DNA of 64,000 nucleotides from Streptomyces qinglanensis (GCF_900111245.1 NZ_FOGO01000011.1:210597-274596); one strand, 5' to 3'. Numbered from the stretch's first letter, positions 16,884 through 25,496 are shown. A program made the numbers and translations. The notes: generated by a model from the letters alone, not told the origin.

Positions 16884-18428
16884 TCAGCGCCCGCGGCGGG
16901 TGCGGGTGCGGGTGGTACGGGTGCGGGTGCGGGTGGTACGGGTGCGGATGCGGGTGAAGTCGCCGCGCAGGACGCGCCCGGTGAGCGTCTCCTCGGTCAG
17001 CGAGCCGTAGCCGGTGGCGGCCCACAGGCTGTGCTCGGGCGGGACCTCGAAGTACGGAACCCGGCGGCCGTCGTGCTGGTGGGTGAGGACCTCCGGCGCG
17101 CGGCGCGCGGACACCGCCGCGGAGCAGTCCCGGCACGCGGCGACGCGCAGGGCCTCGCGGCGGCCCAGCGGGCGCCAGCGGATCCGCTCGGCGGCGGCAC
17201 CGTGCAGCGGGTCGAAGAAGCACAGCGGCAGTGTCGGTGCCGCGGCCCGGGCCTTGCGGCGGCTGCGGGAAGCCGGTTCGGAGCGCACCAGCGCGTCCCG
17301 GCCCTCGTGCAGGAGCGCGAGAACGCCCGCGAGGTCGGGGGTGTCGCGGGCCCCGTCCAGCACGGTGCACGCCGCGGCGTAGGCGTCCAGGGAGAGCTGG
17401 AGCAGATCGCTGTCGGCGTGCTCGCCCGGCTCGTGGGCGAGCAGCTTCTCGTTGTACGCGAGGAGTTCGCGCTGGGCGCGCTTGCGCAGGTCGCGCACGC
17501 CCGCCGTGCGCGCGGTGGCGAAGACGGAACGCGGCGAGGTGAACGGCGCCCGCGCCGAGGTCCGCGCGCGCCGCCGCACGGTGCGGAAGACCAGCACCGC
17601 GGCGGCGAGCACCACCACCGCCGACCCGATCAGCACTCCGAGCAGCAGCGGGGAGGGGCCACCGGCCGCGCCGTCGCCGTCCCCACCGGCGTCGTCCCCA
17701 CCGGCGTCGTCCCCACCGGCGTCGTCCCCACCGGCGTCGTCCCCACCGGCGTCGTCCCCGCCGGCGTCGTCCCCGCCGCCGTCGCGGTCCGCCGGGTCGT
17801 CGTCGTGCAGGTCCGCGGTGGCTTTCTCGTACTGCTTCTCGCCGTCGCCGGACCACACGATCTCCAGCGCGCGGGAGAACTTGGCGTAGAGGCTCCGGTC
17901 CTTCATGTCGTCCTGGTGGCCGACCGCGGCGACCCCCCAGAACGCCTGGTACTGGCCGTCGCGGGGGAACTCGTAGCCGTTCAGAAAGCCCTCGTCGGTG
18001 CTGAGGGTCATGTAGACGGTCTTCTTCTTCGCGCCCTCCGCCATCCGGTAGCGCACGACGTCGACCATCTTCTCCGGGTCGCCGCCCCACGCGTCGCCGG
18101 AGATGAGCGGGACGACGACGACCCGGACGGGCAGGCCCGACTTTTCGATCTTCGCGGCCAGTCGGCGCTGCTCGTCGGGCGGGAACGCCGACCGGTAGGC
18201 GGGGTCCACGTACACGGGCGAGGTGCGCAGCCCGTCGGCTATCCGCTGCCCCGCGGAACCGGCGTCGGAGGCCGCGGCCGGATCGTCGTCGGCCCGAGCC
18301 GGTGCCCCGGCGGCGAGCGCGAGCGCCAGTGCGGCGGCGAGGGGCAGCAGGACGGCGGCGAGGAACCGGGCCGGGCCCGCCGCGGACGCGGACCGTGCGC
18401 CACGCGCGGCGCGTCGTTCAGTGGACAC
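16884..18428 (-). CDS. Membrane-anchored TPM-like protein with GGDDA repeats, second of a coupled pair
   Basis: The 514-residue protein has a signal-type segment (about residues 20-47), an extracytoplasmic domain with IADGLRTSPVYVDP and LPVRVVVVPLISGD (TPM-like), an acidic tandem repeat of GGDDA (six copies, about residues 215-249), a single membrane helix (PLLLGVLIGSAVVVLAAAVLVF) and a cytoplasmic part. The latter carries LCFFDPLHG and a later ACRDC, possibly a four-ligand metal site, and ends in Arg-Thr repeats. The function is unknown. It overlaps the upstream gene by 11 nt (GTG at 18428 inside the previous reading frame), implying translational coupling. The upstream product contains two related modules. 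Confidence 0.8.
   Translation of the reverse strand: MSTERRAARGARSASAAGPARFLAAVLLPLAAALALALAAGAPARADDDPAAASDAGSAGQRIADGLRTSPVYVDPAYRSAFPPDEQRRLAAKIEKSGLPVRVVVVPLISGDAWGGDPEKMVDVVRYRMAEGAKKKTVYMTLSTDEGFLNGYEFPRDGQYQAFWGVAAVGHQDDMKDRSLYAKFSRALEIVWSGDGEKQYEKATADLHDDDPADRDGGGDDAGGDDAGGDDAGGDDAGGDDAGGDDAGGDGDGAAGGPSPLLLGVLIGSAVVVLAAAVLVFRTVRRRARTSARAPFTSPRSVFATARTAGVRDLRKRAQRELLAYNEKLLAHEPGEHADSDLLQLSLDAYAAACTVLDGARDTPDLAGVLALLHEGRDALVRSEPASRSRRKARAAAPTLPLCFFDPLHGAAAERIRWRPLGRREALRVAACRDCSAAVSARRAPEVLTHQHDGRRVPYFEVPPEHSLWAATGYGSLTEETLTGRVLRGDFTRIRTRTTRTRTRTTRTRTRRGR
17681..17785. repeat. 15-bp in-frame tandem repeat
   Basis: Six near-identical copies of CCCCACCGGCGTCGT plus a degenerate seventh code for the Gly-Gly-Asp-Asp-Ala repeat of the membrane protein. 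Copy-number variation between strains would keep the frame. Confidence 0.95.
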
Positions 18429-20571
18429 CCAACTGCTCCCGGACTCGGCGGACTATCAGATCGGCGGTCAGCTCCGCGCTGCGGCCGGTGCCCTGGGCGG
18501 CGAGCGGACCGGGGAGGCGGTGGTAGGGCTCGTACGGTGCGGAGCGTGCCGCGCCGGGTACGGGCAGGCACAGCAGCCGCGTCGCCACGGTCTCGGCGGC
18601 CCGCGCGGGCGGTGAGCCGCCCGTCGGCAGGGCGGCACGGCAGTCGGCGCAGAGCGGGCGGGGCCGTGGCGCGCCGGTCTCACCGGGGAGTTTCAGCCGC
18701 CCGGTCGCGGACGCGGGTCCGTGCAGCGGGTCGAGGGTGCACAGCCGGATCCGGTCGGTGCCACGGGCCCGGGGTCCGGCGCCCCGAGCCGGGTGTCCGG
18801 TGCCGCGGCCCGGGGGTCCGGTGCCGCGCTCCAGCAGGGCGCGGCCGGTGCGGATCAACGCGAGACCGGCGGCGAGGGTGGGCGCGTCGGCGGCGGCGTC
18901 CACCCGGTTGTCGCCCTCCTGGTCGAGGAGGAGGGTCGCGGCGTCGAGGCAGTCCCAGACCTGGGCGCGCACCGCGTCGGGCAGTCTGTCCGAGGCCGCT
19001 TCGAACGCGTCGTTCAGCGCGCCGAGTTCCTGCCGTGCCGTCCGGCGCAGCCGCCCGGCCGGGAGGCGCGCGGGGAGCTGCGGCGGGGGACCGTCCGCGC
19101 CGCTCACGCGGGCGGCGGCGGATGCGGGCCGGATCGCGCTGCGTATCCGTCCGGCGGCGGCGAGACCGGCGGCCGTCACCCCGAAGGCGGCAGCGGCACC
19201 GACCACCCCCATCAGCAGTCCGGGCGCGAAGTCCCCCGCATAGAGCGAGGGCAGTACGTCCTCGGTCACCGCGTCGTCCGCAGCCGGCGGTTCCAGGTAG
19301 GGGCGTCCGGGCGGGGCCTGCGGGGCGCGGCCGACGGCCCGGAGCGCGCTGTCCAGCCGCTGGTAGAGCCCCTCGCCCGCGGAGTCCTCCGTGCCGTCCC
19401 CGCCGAAGCGCAGGTCCTCCGTGGCGTCCTGGAGCGCCGCGCTGTCCAGTCGGGCGCCGTGGTTGACGAGTTCGAGCTCACCGTTCCCGGAGGCGTCCGC
19501 GATCATGTAGAGGCCGTCGCCGTCCTTCCCCAGCCGGCCCCGCAGCCGCTCGTGCAGCCGCTGGGCGAGGCGTGCGCCGTCCCCGGCCGACTCGTCCGCG
19601 GTGACGAGGGGGACGACGGCGACCCGGACCGGAACGTCCAGGCGCGCCACCCGCTCCCGCAGCCGGTCGAGTTGAGTCCGGCTCAGCAGCCCGGCTGCGA
19701 GCGGGTCGACGTAGACGGGGTCGGCGCGCAGCCCCTCGGCGACCCGCACGGTCCTGGCGCGCAGGTCGGCGGCGGTGGGCGGCTGGTCGGCGTCCGAGCG
19801 GGTGTCGTCGAGGACGAGCGGCGCACCGGCGCCGACCACCAGGGCCGCCCCGGCGGCGACGGGCACCAGCAGCCGGAGCCGCGGCCCCTTCCCGCCCCGC
19901 AGGCGCCGGATGTACCAGCCGGTGGCGACCAGGAACACCGGTACCCCGGTGAGCAGGATGCCGGTGAGGAAGCCCTGGTTCTCGCGGTCGGTGCGGCCGG
20001 TGTGGAGCTTGTCCGGCTCCTCCCCGGCCCGGCTCGCCGCCAGTCCCCGCGCGGCGCGCCGCACCGCGTCGCCGGACCGCAGCACCTCGACGAAGTGCCG
20101 GAACGTCTCCAGGGTGCCCGCGTCGTAGGGCAGTTCGAAAGTGGTCGCCATGGCCGCGTCCCGGGCCGGTACGTCCACCCCGAACGTCTCGGTGCGCGGG
20201 CTCCCGCCGTCCTCGCCGAGCAGGACGTAGAGCCCGTCCTTGCCGAGCCGGTCGTGCACGGCCGCCAGCAGTCCCACGTCACGCGCGGCCCCGGACCCGG
20301 GCAGCACCAGCACGTACGTCGGCACGCCGGTGCGCTTCGCCGCCTCCGCGAAGGCGGGCCGGGCGGAGAGCGGGTTGGTGCGCGGAAGCTGGTCGGAGAG
20401 GTGGACGGGGTTCTCGCGCAACTGCTCGGCCAGGTAGACGGCGGGCGGCGCCGGTCCGTCCGCGGCCGCCGCGGCCCCGGTGGCCGGCCCCAGCCCGGCT
20501 GCTGCCGCCGCCAGCAGCACGGCTGCGCTCCGCACCCGCCACCGCGCGCGGTGTCCCACCCTCCTGGCCAT
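18418..20571 (-). CDS. Membrane protein with two TPM-like modules, first of a coupled pair
   Basis: The 717-residue protein begins with a signal segment (VRSAAVLLAAAAAGLGPATGA). A first extracytoplasmic module (about 35-190) is followed by two close membrane helices (about 200-255), then a second module containing AEGLRADPVYVDP and LDVPVRVAVVPLVTAD that closely resembles the one in the downstream protein. A further helix (near 475-500) leads to a cytoplasmic domain with LCTLDPLHG and LCADC. The ATG at 20571 is preferred because it puts the signal peptide at the N-terminus; the frame stays open to 20667. The repeated modules suggest intragenic duplication followed by gene duplication. The role is unknown; TPM domains occur in thylakoid phosphatase-like and membrane-associated proteins. 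Confidence 0.78.
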   Translation of the reverse strand: MARRVGHRARWRVRSAAVLLAAAAAGLGPATGAAAAADGPAPPAVYLAEQLRENPVHLSDQLPRTNPLSARPAFAEAAKRTGVPTYVLVLPGSGAARDVGLLAAVHDRLGKDGLYVLLGEDGGSPRTETFGVDVPARDAAMATTFELPYDAGTLETFRHFVEVLRSGDAVRRAARGLAASRAGEEPDKLHTGRTDRENQGFLTGILLTGVPVFLVATGWYIRRLRGGKGPRLRLLVPVAAGAALVVGAGAPLVLDDTRSDADQPPTAADLRARTVRVAEGLRADPVYVDPLAAGLLSRTQLDRLRERVARLDVPVRVAVVPLVTADESAGDGARLAQRLHERLRGRLGKDGDGLYMIADASGNGELELVNHGARLDSAALQDATEDLRFGGDGTEDSAGEGLYQRLDSALRAVGRAPQAPPGRPYLEPPAADDAVTEDVLPSLYAGDFAPGLLMGVVGAAAAFGVTAAGLAAAGRIRSAIRPASAAARVSGADGPPPQLPARLPAGRLRRTARQELGALNDAFEAASDRLPDAVRAQVWDCLDAATLLLDQEGDNRVDAAADAPTLAAGLALIRTGRALLERGTGPPGRGTGHPARGAGPRARGTDRIRLCTLDPLHGPASATGRLKLPGETGAPRPRPLCADCRAALPTGGSPPARAAETVATRLLCLPVPGAARSAPYEPYHRLPGPLAAQGTGRSAELTADLIVRRVREQLGVH

Positions 20572-20757
20572 CCGCGTCCCCCGCTTCCGACACCCTCTCC
20601 GGCCCGCACCATCCTGCCGGGTGACGCACCGTGAGCACATCCGCCTCACGCGTACACCCGTTCGCATCCGACACCAGAGGGCTCTCCCGCAGGGCTCGGC
20701 GCATCACTCGGCGCATCCGCCGTACGACTGCGTCAGCCGTACGGCTCGTCAGCCGTC

Positions 20758-20796
20758 GGCGCTCCGGCACGAGGCACGGCGACGGTCCGGAGCGCC
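20758..20796 (-). terminator. Hairpin after the small ABM-like gene
   Basis: GGCGCTCCGG (20758-20767) pairs with CCGGAGCGCC (20787-20796), a perfect 10-bp stem starting 2 nt after the stop codon of the tsaB-rimI-tsaD cluster's last gene. Confidence 0.7.
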
Positions 20797-20797
20797 G

Positions 20798-21055
20798 TCA
20801 CGCGCGCTCGAACCGCCACCGGTGCACCGGGCGGGCGGACAGCTCCGGCGGAGGGTCGGGCAGTTCGGGGACGTCGGCGTCGTATCCGCCGGTCCAGCAG
20901 GTGATGACCAGGACCCGGTCGCCGGGGGCCGTGAAGTGTTCGCGGCGTTCGCAGCGGGCGTCCGCGGGCAGTTCCCGGCCGCGGACCCAGGAGAGCAGGT
21001 CGGGCCCGCGGCCGGGAGCGGCTTTGGCCTCCCACATGAGAGCGACGGTGGGCAT
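20798..21055 (-). CDS. Small protein, possibly antibiotic-biosynthesis-monooxygenase fold
   Basis: The 85-residue protein starts MPTVALMWEAKAAPGRGPDLL and contains CERREHFTAPGDRVLVITCW. The alternating pattern looks like a small dimeric alpha/beta barrel of the ABM type, but no catalytic motif can be named. Its ATG shares the A of the tsaD stop (TGATG at 21055), so translation is coupled to TsaD. It is last in the tsaB-rimI-tsaD transcript, with a hairpin following. A link to tRNA modification is suggested only by position. Confidence 0.65.
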   Translation of the reverse strand: MPTVALMWEAKAAPGRGPDLLSWVRGRELPADARCERREHFTAPGDRVLVITCWTGGYDADVPELPDPPPELSARPVHRWRFERA

Positions 21056-22191
21056 CAGGCGTAGAGGTTCTTCCTGCTCAGCTCGTGCACGTGGTCGTGG
21101 TCGTGATCGTCGTGGTCATGGTCGTGGTCGTGGTCCGAGGCCGCCGACGGGTCCGGCACGTGCGGTTCCGTCACCGGGAGCGAGGAGTCCGCGGGCAGGT
21201 CCCAGGCGGAGGCGGCGCGGTTGCGGGCCACCATCTCGGCGCCGAGCGCCGCCACCATGGCGCCGTTGTCGGTGCACAGCTTGGGCCGGGGCACCCGCAG
21301 CGTGATGCCCGCATCCGCGCACCGCTCCTCGGCCATGGCCCGCAGCCGGGAGTTGGCCGCGACCCCGCCGCCGATCATCAGGTGGTCCACGCCCTCGTCC
21401 CGGCAGGCGCGCAGGGCCTTGCGGGTCAGCACATCGGTGACGGCCTCCTGGAAGGAGGCGGCGACGTGGGCGACGGGCACCTCCTCGCCCGCGTTCCGCT
21501 TCGCCTCGATCCAGCGGGCGACGGCCGTCTTGAGGCCGGAGAAGGAGAAGTCGTAGGGCGCGTCGCGCGGTCCGGTCAGCCCGCGCGGGAAAGCGATGGC
21601 CGCCGGGTCGCCCTCCTTCGCGTACTTGTCGATCACCGGGCCGCCGGGGAAGCCGAGGTTGAGCACCCGGGCGACCTTGTCGAACGCCTCGCCCGCCGCG
21701 TCGTCGATGGTGGAGCCCAGCGGCCGGACGTCGGCGGTGATGTCGGGCGCCAGCAGCAGCGACGAGTGGCCGCCGGAGACCAGCAGCGCCATCGTGGGCT
21801 CGGGCAGCGCGCCGTGTTCGAGCTGGTCGACGCAGATGTGCGAGGCCAGGTGGTTGACGCCGTAGAGCGGCTTGCCCAGCGCGTACGCGTACGCCTTCGC
21901 CGCCGAGACACCGACCAGCAGCGCCCCGGCGAGCCCCGGGCCCGCCGTCACCGCGATGCCGTCGAGGTCGGTGGCGGCGACCCCGGCCTGCTCCAGCGCG
22001 CGGTCGATCGTCGGCACCATCGCCTCCAGGTGCGCCCGGCTGGCGATCTCGGGGACGACGCCGCCGAATCGCGCGTGGGTGTCCACGCTGGAGGCGATGG
22101 CGTCGGCCAGCAGCGTGTGACCGCGCACGATTCCGACGCCGGTCTCGTCGCAGGAGGTCTCGATGCCGAGAACGAGCGGTTCGTCAGCCAT
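21055..22191 (-). CDS. tsaD: tRNA N6-threonylcarbamoyladenosine transferase TsaD
   Basis: The 378-residue catalytic subunit of t6A synthesis transfers the threonylcarbamoyl group to A37 of ANN-decoding tRNAs, working with TsaB and TsaE. It shows IETSCDETGVG, the metal-binding region HARFGGVVPEIASRAH, AVTAGPGLAGALLVG, NHLASH, VSGGHSSLLL and the C-terminal IGGGVAANSRLR. After the family's usual end there is an unusual tail (about the last 30 residues) rich in alternating Asp and His. It overlaps the rimI stop by 8 nt and the next gene by 1 nt. Confidence 0.97.
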   Translation of the reverse strand: MADEPLVLGIETSCDETGVGIVRGHTLLADAIASSVDTHARFGGVVPEIASRAHLEAMVPTIDRALEQAGVAATDLDGIAVTAGPGLAGALLVGVSAAKAYAYALGKPLYGVNHLASHICVDQLEHGALPEPTMALLVSGGHSSLLLAPDITADVRPLGSTIDDAAGEAFDKVARVLNLGFPGGPVIDKYAKEGDPAAIAFPRGLTGPRDAPYDFSFSGLKTAVARWIEAKRNAGEEVPVAHVAASFQEAVTDVLTRKALRACRDEGVDHLMIGGGVAANSRLRAMAEERCADAGITLRVPRPKLCTDNGAMVAALGAEMVARNRAASAWDLPADSSLPVTEPHVPDPSAASDHDHDHDHDDHDHDHVHELSRKNLYA

Positions 22192-22906
22192 GGCTCTTCG
22201 TTCCTTGGTGCGGATGGGGGTCGGGGTGCGGAAGGGTGTTCGCGGGGGCGTCCCCCGAGGTGTCGGCAGCGGCCGCGTACACGGCGGGGTCGGCCAGCCG
22301 CATCACCAGCGCGTCGGTACCGGTGGGCTGGTAGTAGCCGCGCCGGATGCCGATGGGCACGAAGCCGAAGCGCTCGTACAGGCGCTGCGCGGGCGCGTTG
22401 TCCACCCGCACCTCGAGCAGCACCTCCGCGCACTCGAAGTCCGTGGCGGCCTGCAGCAGCGCCCGCAGCAGCCGCGCGCCGAGGCCGGTGCCCCGGTGGC
22501 CGGGCAGCACGCCGATGGTCTGGATGTCCCCGGTGCCGCCGACGGCCGCCAGGCCGCCGTAGCCGACGAGGCTGCCCGCAGGACCGGCCGCCGCGCCCGG
22601 GGACAGGGCCGCGTCCTCCGCGACCAGGTAGCGCCGGGTGGCGTCCGCTCCCCGCGCGTACGCCAGCTCGGACCAGAACATCCCGGCCGACCAGGCGTCC
22701 TCCGGGAAGAGCTGCTGCTCCAGCGCGAGCACGGGCTCGATGTCCCACCAGCGCATCTCGCGCAGTCCGACGCGGCTCTCCCCGCCCTCCGGGCCCTCCG
22801 CCCGCGCGGGGCCGAAGCCGTGGTCGGCGGCTTGGCCGGGGGCTTGGGCTGCTGCTTGGTCTGCGGCTCGGTCTGCAGCGTGGTCGGCTTGGTCGGCGGC
22901 GCTCAC
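22184..22906 (-). CDS. rimI: Ribosomal protein bS18 alanine N-acetyltransferase RimI
   Basis: A GNAT-fold acetyltransferase with RxxGxG motif HRGTGLGARLLRALL and the C-terminal VDNAPAQRLYERFGFVPIGIRRGYYQP, typical of RimI, which acetylates the N-terminal alanine of ribosomal protein bS18. From the GTG at 22906, whose GTGA overlaps the tsaB stop and which has AAGGTGG upstream, the protein has 240 residues. The first 50 are a low-complexity Ala/Asp/Gln stretch absent from most RimI proteins. An ATG at 22756 (MRWWDIEPVLALEQQLF) would give the normal length. It sits between tsaB and tsaD, a common actinobacterial order. Confidence 0.9.
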   Translation of the reverse strand: MSAADQADHAADRAADQAAAQAPGQAADHGFGPARAEGPEGGESRVGLREMRWWDIEPVLALEQQLFPEDAWSAGMFWSELAYARGADATRRYLVAEDAALSPGAAAGPAGSLVGYGGLAAVGGTGDIQTIGVLPGHRGTGLGARLLRALLQAATDFECAEVLLEVRVDNAPAQRLYERFGFVPIGIRRGYYQPTGTDALVMRLADPAVYAAAADTSGDAPANTLPHPDPHPHQGTKSHG

Positions 22907-23577
22907 CGCGGGGTGACCACCTTGTAGTTGGCGGGCACCTGCGCGTCGGGCCGCCGCAGATACAGCGGACGGGGCGGCAGCAGCTCCTCGCCACGCGCCA
23001 GCCGTTCGGCCGCGAGCCGGGCGAGCGCGGCGGCCGACTGATCGGCGGGCAGGTCGTGGCGTACGCCCCGGAAGACCGACTCGTACAGCACCGCGCCCGC
23101 GCCGACCGCGGGCAGGGCACCGATCCCCTCCTCGCGGGCCTCGATCTCCGCGGGCCGGTCCACCGCCGGGTCGGTGCTGCGGGTGCGCGCGTCGGCGTAC
23201 CGGGCCCAGTAGACCTCCTTGCGGCGCGCGTCGGTCGCGACGACGAACGGCTCCGCCAGGCCCGAGGCGTACGCGATGCCGTCGAGCGTGCACACGCCGT
23301 GCACCCGCTGGCCCAGCGCCGCCGCGAACGCCTCCGCGGTCGCCAGGCCGACCCGCAGCCCGGTGTAGGGGCCCGGTCCGACGCCGACCACCACGTCGGT
23401 GACCTCGGCCAGCTTCCGGCCGGCCTCCGCCAGCACCGCGTCCACGCAGGGCAGCAGCAGTTCGCCGTGGCGGCGGGCGTCGACCTGATGGGCGGAGGCG
23501 AGCGTGCGGTCGCCGTCCGCGTCGTGGAGTGCGACGGTGACGGCGGGTGTGGCGGTATCCAGCGCGAGCATCAACAC
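22903..23577 (-). CDS. tsaB: tRNA t6A complex subunit TsaB
   Basis: The 224-residue ASKHA-fold, TsaD-like partner starts MLMLALDTATPAVTVALHDADG and contains VVGVGPGPYTGLRVGLATAEAFAAALG, the TsaB family signature. It forms the scaffold of the TsaBDE complex and has no catalytic metal motif, as expected. On the minus strand TAGGCT ends exactly 6 nt before the GTG at 23577, so the transcript is probably leaderless and begins the tsaB-rimI-tsaD operon. Confidence 0.95.
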   Translation of the reverse strand: MLMLALDTATPAVTVALHDADGDRTLASAHQVDARRHGELLLPCVDAVLAEAGRKLAEVTDVVVGVGPGPYTGLRVGLATAEAFAAALGQRVHGVCTLDGIAYASGLAEPFVVATDARRKEVYWARYADARTRSTDPAVDRPAEIEAREEGIGALPAVGAGAVLYESVFRGVRHDLPADQSAAALARLAAERLARGEELLPPRPLYLRRPDAQVPANYKVVTPR

Positions 23578-23676
23578 CCGACCAGCCTACGGCGCCCGCG
23601 CGGCCCGCTCTCACCCGCGCGGGCCCGCCATCCCCTGCCCGGCGGCCGGGCAGGGCCGTACACCGGAGGTCTCCGC

Positions 23677-23724
23677 CCGGTGACGCGCCGGTGACGCATC
23701 GGTGCGTCACCGGCGCGTCACCGG
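23677..23724 (-). terminator. Perfect 22-bp hairpin at the DUF2993 gene 3' end
   Basis: The arms 23677-23698 and 23703-23724 are exact reverse complements with the 4-nt loop TCGG. Each arm contains CCGGTGACGC twice, so it is itself a direct repeat. The right arm contains the last codon and stop of the DUF2993 gene. It probably acts as a terminator or mRNA-end stabiliser between that gene and tsaB. Confidence 0.8.
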
Positions 23725-25496
23725 CGCGGAACCAGGTGCTTCACCGGGTGCGTCGTCGCGTTCCCGCGCCCTTCGGCACGGTTCCCGCGCCCGTCGGCGC
23801 CTCCGTGCACCCCGGCGTCCTGCCGGTGGTCGCGGGCTTCTCCCCGCGCACTGTTCCCCTCGCCGGTCCCCGCGTTGCCCTTCGCGTCGGTCCTCGCGTT
23901 GCCCTCCGCGTCGGTCCTCGCGTTGCCCTTCCCCTCGTCGATCCCCTCGTCGATCCCCTCATCGTTCCGCTCGTCCTTCCGCTCGTCCTTCCGCTCGTCG
24001 TTGCCCCCGCTGTTTCCCTCGTTCGTGGCTCCCTCGCCGAACGGGACATCGGAGCCGGTCAGCTCGGCGCGGATGCCCTCCTTGGCCACCGAGATGCCGC
24101 GCAACCGCACGTCACCGGGCAGCTCGGGCAGCGTGACGCGAAGGGCGAGCTTGTCCGCGAGCTTCGGCTCCTCGATCTTCTTGAGGGCCGCCACCAGGGC
24201 CGGATCGATCCCCGCCTTCTCCAGCAGCTTCGGATGCCGCACGGCGACATCGAGCAGGTTGAGCCGCATCACCTTGTCCACGAAGTCCGGTGTCCCCGTC
24301 ACCCGGCTCAGCTCCCGGTCGCTGTGCCGAGCCTGACGCGCCTGCTCGGGCGTCATGCCGAACCGCCGCGCGATGGACCGCACCCCGAACAGGGCCCGCG
24401 CCTTGTCGCGGTCGTGCCGGATGCGCTCGGCCAGCGGACGGGAGAGCCGCAGTCCCGCGTCCTCGCCGGTGCCCGGGGTGAAGCTGAACAGCTTGGGGAC
24501 GACCAGCCGCATGTCGTCCACCGTGGTGCCCACACCGTGATCGCCGGTACGGGCGAGGTGGGCGCGGGCCCGCACCTTGACCTCGGTGCCCGCGACGGGC
24601 AGGTCGCCCGCCGCCAGCACGGTGTGCGGACCGCCCGGGGTGAACGACACCTGCGAGGTGCCCAGTTCACGGTCCAGGTCGTCGAAGTCGAGCAGCACGT
24701 CGCCCTTCATCCGGCCGAGCACCGCGCCGCGCACGGACGAGGGCGCGTCACCGATGATCCGCACATCCTCGACCCGGCCGCTGACCTGGGCCACCGAGAC
24801 CCGGCCCGCGGGCACATCGGGAATCGCCACCTCCACGTCGTCCAGCCGGTTCCGCGCCACCTGGGTGAGGAAGGGGAAGCCGTTGATGTGCACTTCGGGG
24901 CGGGCGTGCAGCTTCAGCGCGCTCTGGACCTGGTCGGCGGCCTTGCCCTCGGCGTAGAGCGCCGCCCAGCGGTCGGCGACCCCGAGGAAGGCCAGCAGCG
25001 CGCAGCAGGCGACGCCGAGCTTGACGGTGCGGGACAGCCGGGAGCGGCGACGCCTGCGGACGGCCCGCAGATATGGCATCCGGTCCTCGTAGGCGGGCTC
25101 GTCGTAGTCGGAGCGCAGGCCGAGGCCCCGCAGTCCGCCCTCGTACGGTTCCTCGGACCCGGGGTCCGCCGCGGCGGACCCCGCCACGCCGTACCCGCCG
25201 TACCCGCCCTGCCCGCCGTCCGCGCTCCCCGTACCGTCCCCGAGCGCCTCGTACGGGTTGGGGGCGGGGGTGGCGGGCGGAGCGGTGTCCGCCGGGGCCA
25301 GCGACGCCAGTTCGTCGTAGGGGTTGGCCGGAGCGTGGGGGTGCTCCGGACCGCCGTCCCGTCCCTGGAGGCCGCTCCCGCCCCGGCCGGCCGGGGACCG
25401 GTCCCGGTGCACCCGGAACTCGCCCTGCTGGTCCTGGGGTTCGGGAACTTTCGGTAGGGGGGTTGTGGAGTTTGTCGATGAACCGTGGGGGGTCAT
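23718..25496 (-). CDS. DUF2993 (LmeA-like) membrane protein
   Basis: The 592-residue protein begins with a Pro/Gly-rich cytoplasmic region (two NPYxxL/xxE motifs), then a basic stretch and a single membrane helix (LGVACCALLAFLGVADRWAAL, about residues 155-175). A large extracytoplasmic DUF2993 domain follows (HINGFPFLTQVARNRLDDVEV; QVSFTPGGPHTVLAAG). DUF2993 belongs to the lipid-binding TULIP-like group; mycobacterial LmeA acts in lipomannan synthesis, so a cell-envelope role is likely. The tail is made of repeats of DERKDER, GNARTD and similar units. The ATG at 25496 was chosen, but a TTG at 25514 lies 6 nt after a TAACGT hexamer and could be a leaderless start. Confidence 0.85.
   Translation of the reverse strand: MTPHGSSTNSTTPLPKVPEPQDQQGEFRVHRDRSPAGRGGSGLQGRDGGPEHPHAPANPYDELASLAPADTAPPATPAPNPYEALGDGTGSADGGQGGYGGYGVAGSAAADPGSEEPYEGGLRGLGLRSDYDEPAYEDRMPYLRAVRRRRRSRLSRTVKLGVACCALLAFLGVADRWAALYAEGKAADQVQSALKLHARPEVHINGFPFLTQVARNRLDDVEVAIPDVPAGRVSVAQVSGRVEDVRIIGDAPSSVRGAVLGRMKGDVLLDFDDLDRELGTSQVSFTPGGPHTVLAAGDLPVAGTEVKVRARAHLARTGDHGVGTTVDDMRLVVPKLFSFTPGTGEDAGLRLSRPLAERIRHDRDKARALFGVRSIARRFGMTPEQARQARHSDRELSRVTGTPDFVDKVMRLNLLDVAVRHPKLLEKAGIDPALVAALKKIEEPKLADKLALRVTLPELPGDVRLRGISVAKEGIRAELTGSDVPFGEGATNEGNSGGNDERKDERKDERNDEGIDEGIDEGKGNARTDAEGNARTDAKGNAGTGEGNSARGEARDHRQDAGVHGGADGRGNRAEGRGNATTHPVKHLVPRR
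23860..24025. repeat. In-frame short repeats in the DUF2993 tail
   Basis: Three kinds of unit occur side by side: CGCGTTGCCCTTCGCGTCGGTCCT-like 24-mers, CCCCTCGTCGAT 12-mers, and CGCTCGTCCTTC 12-mers. They encode charged, probably disordered tail repeats. Confidence 0.8.
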
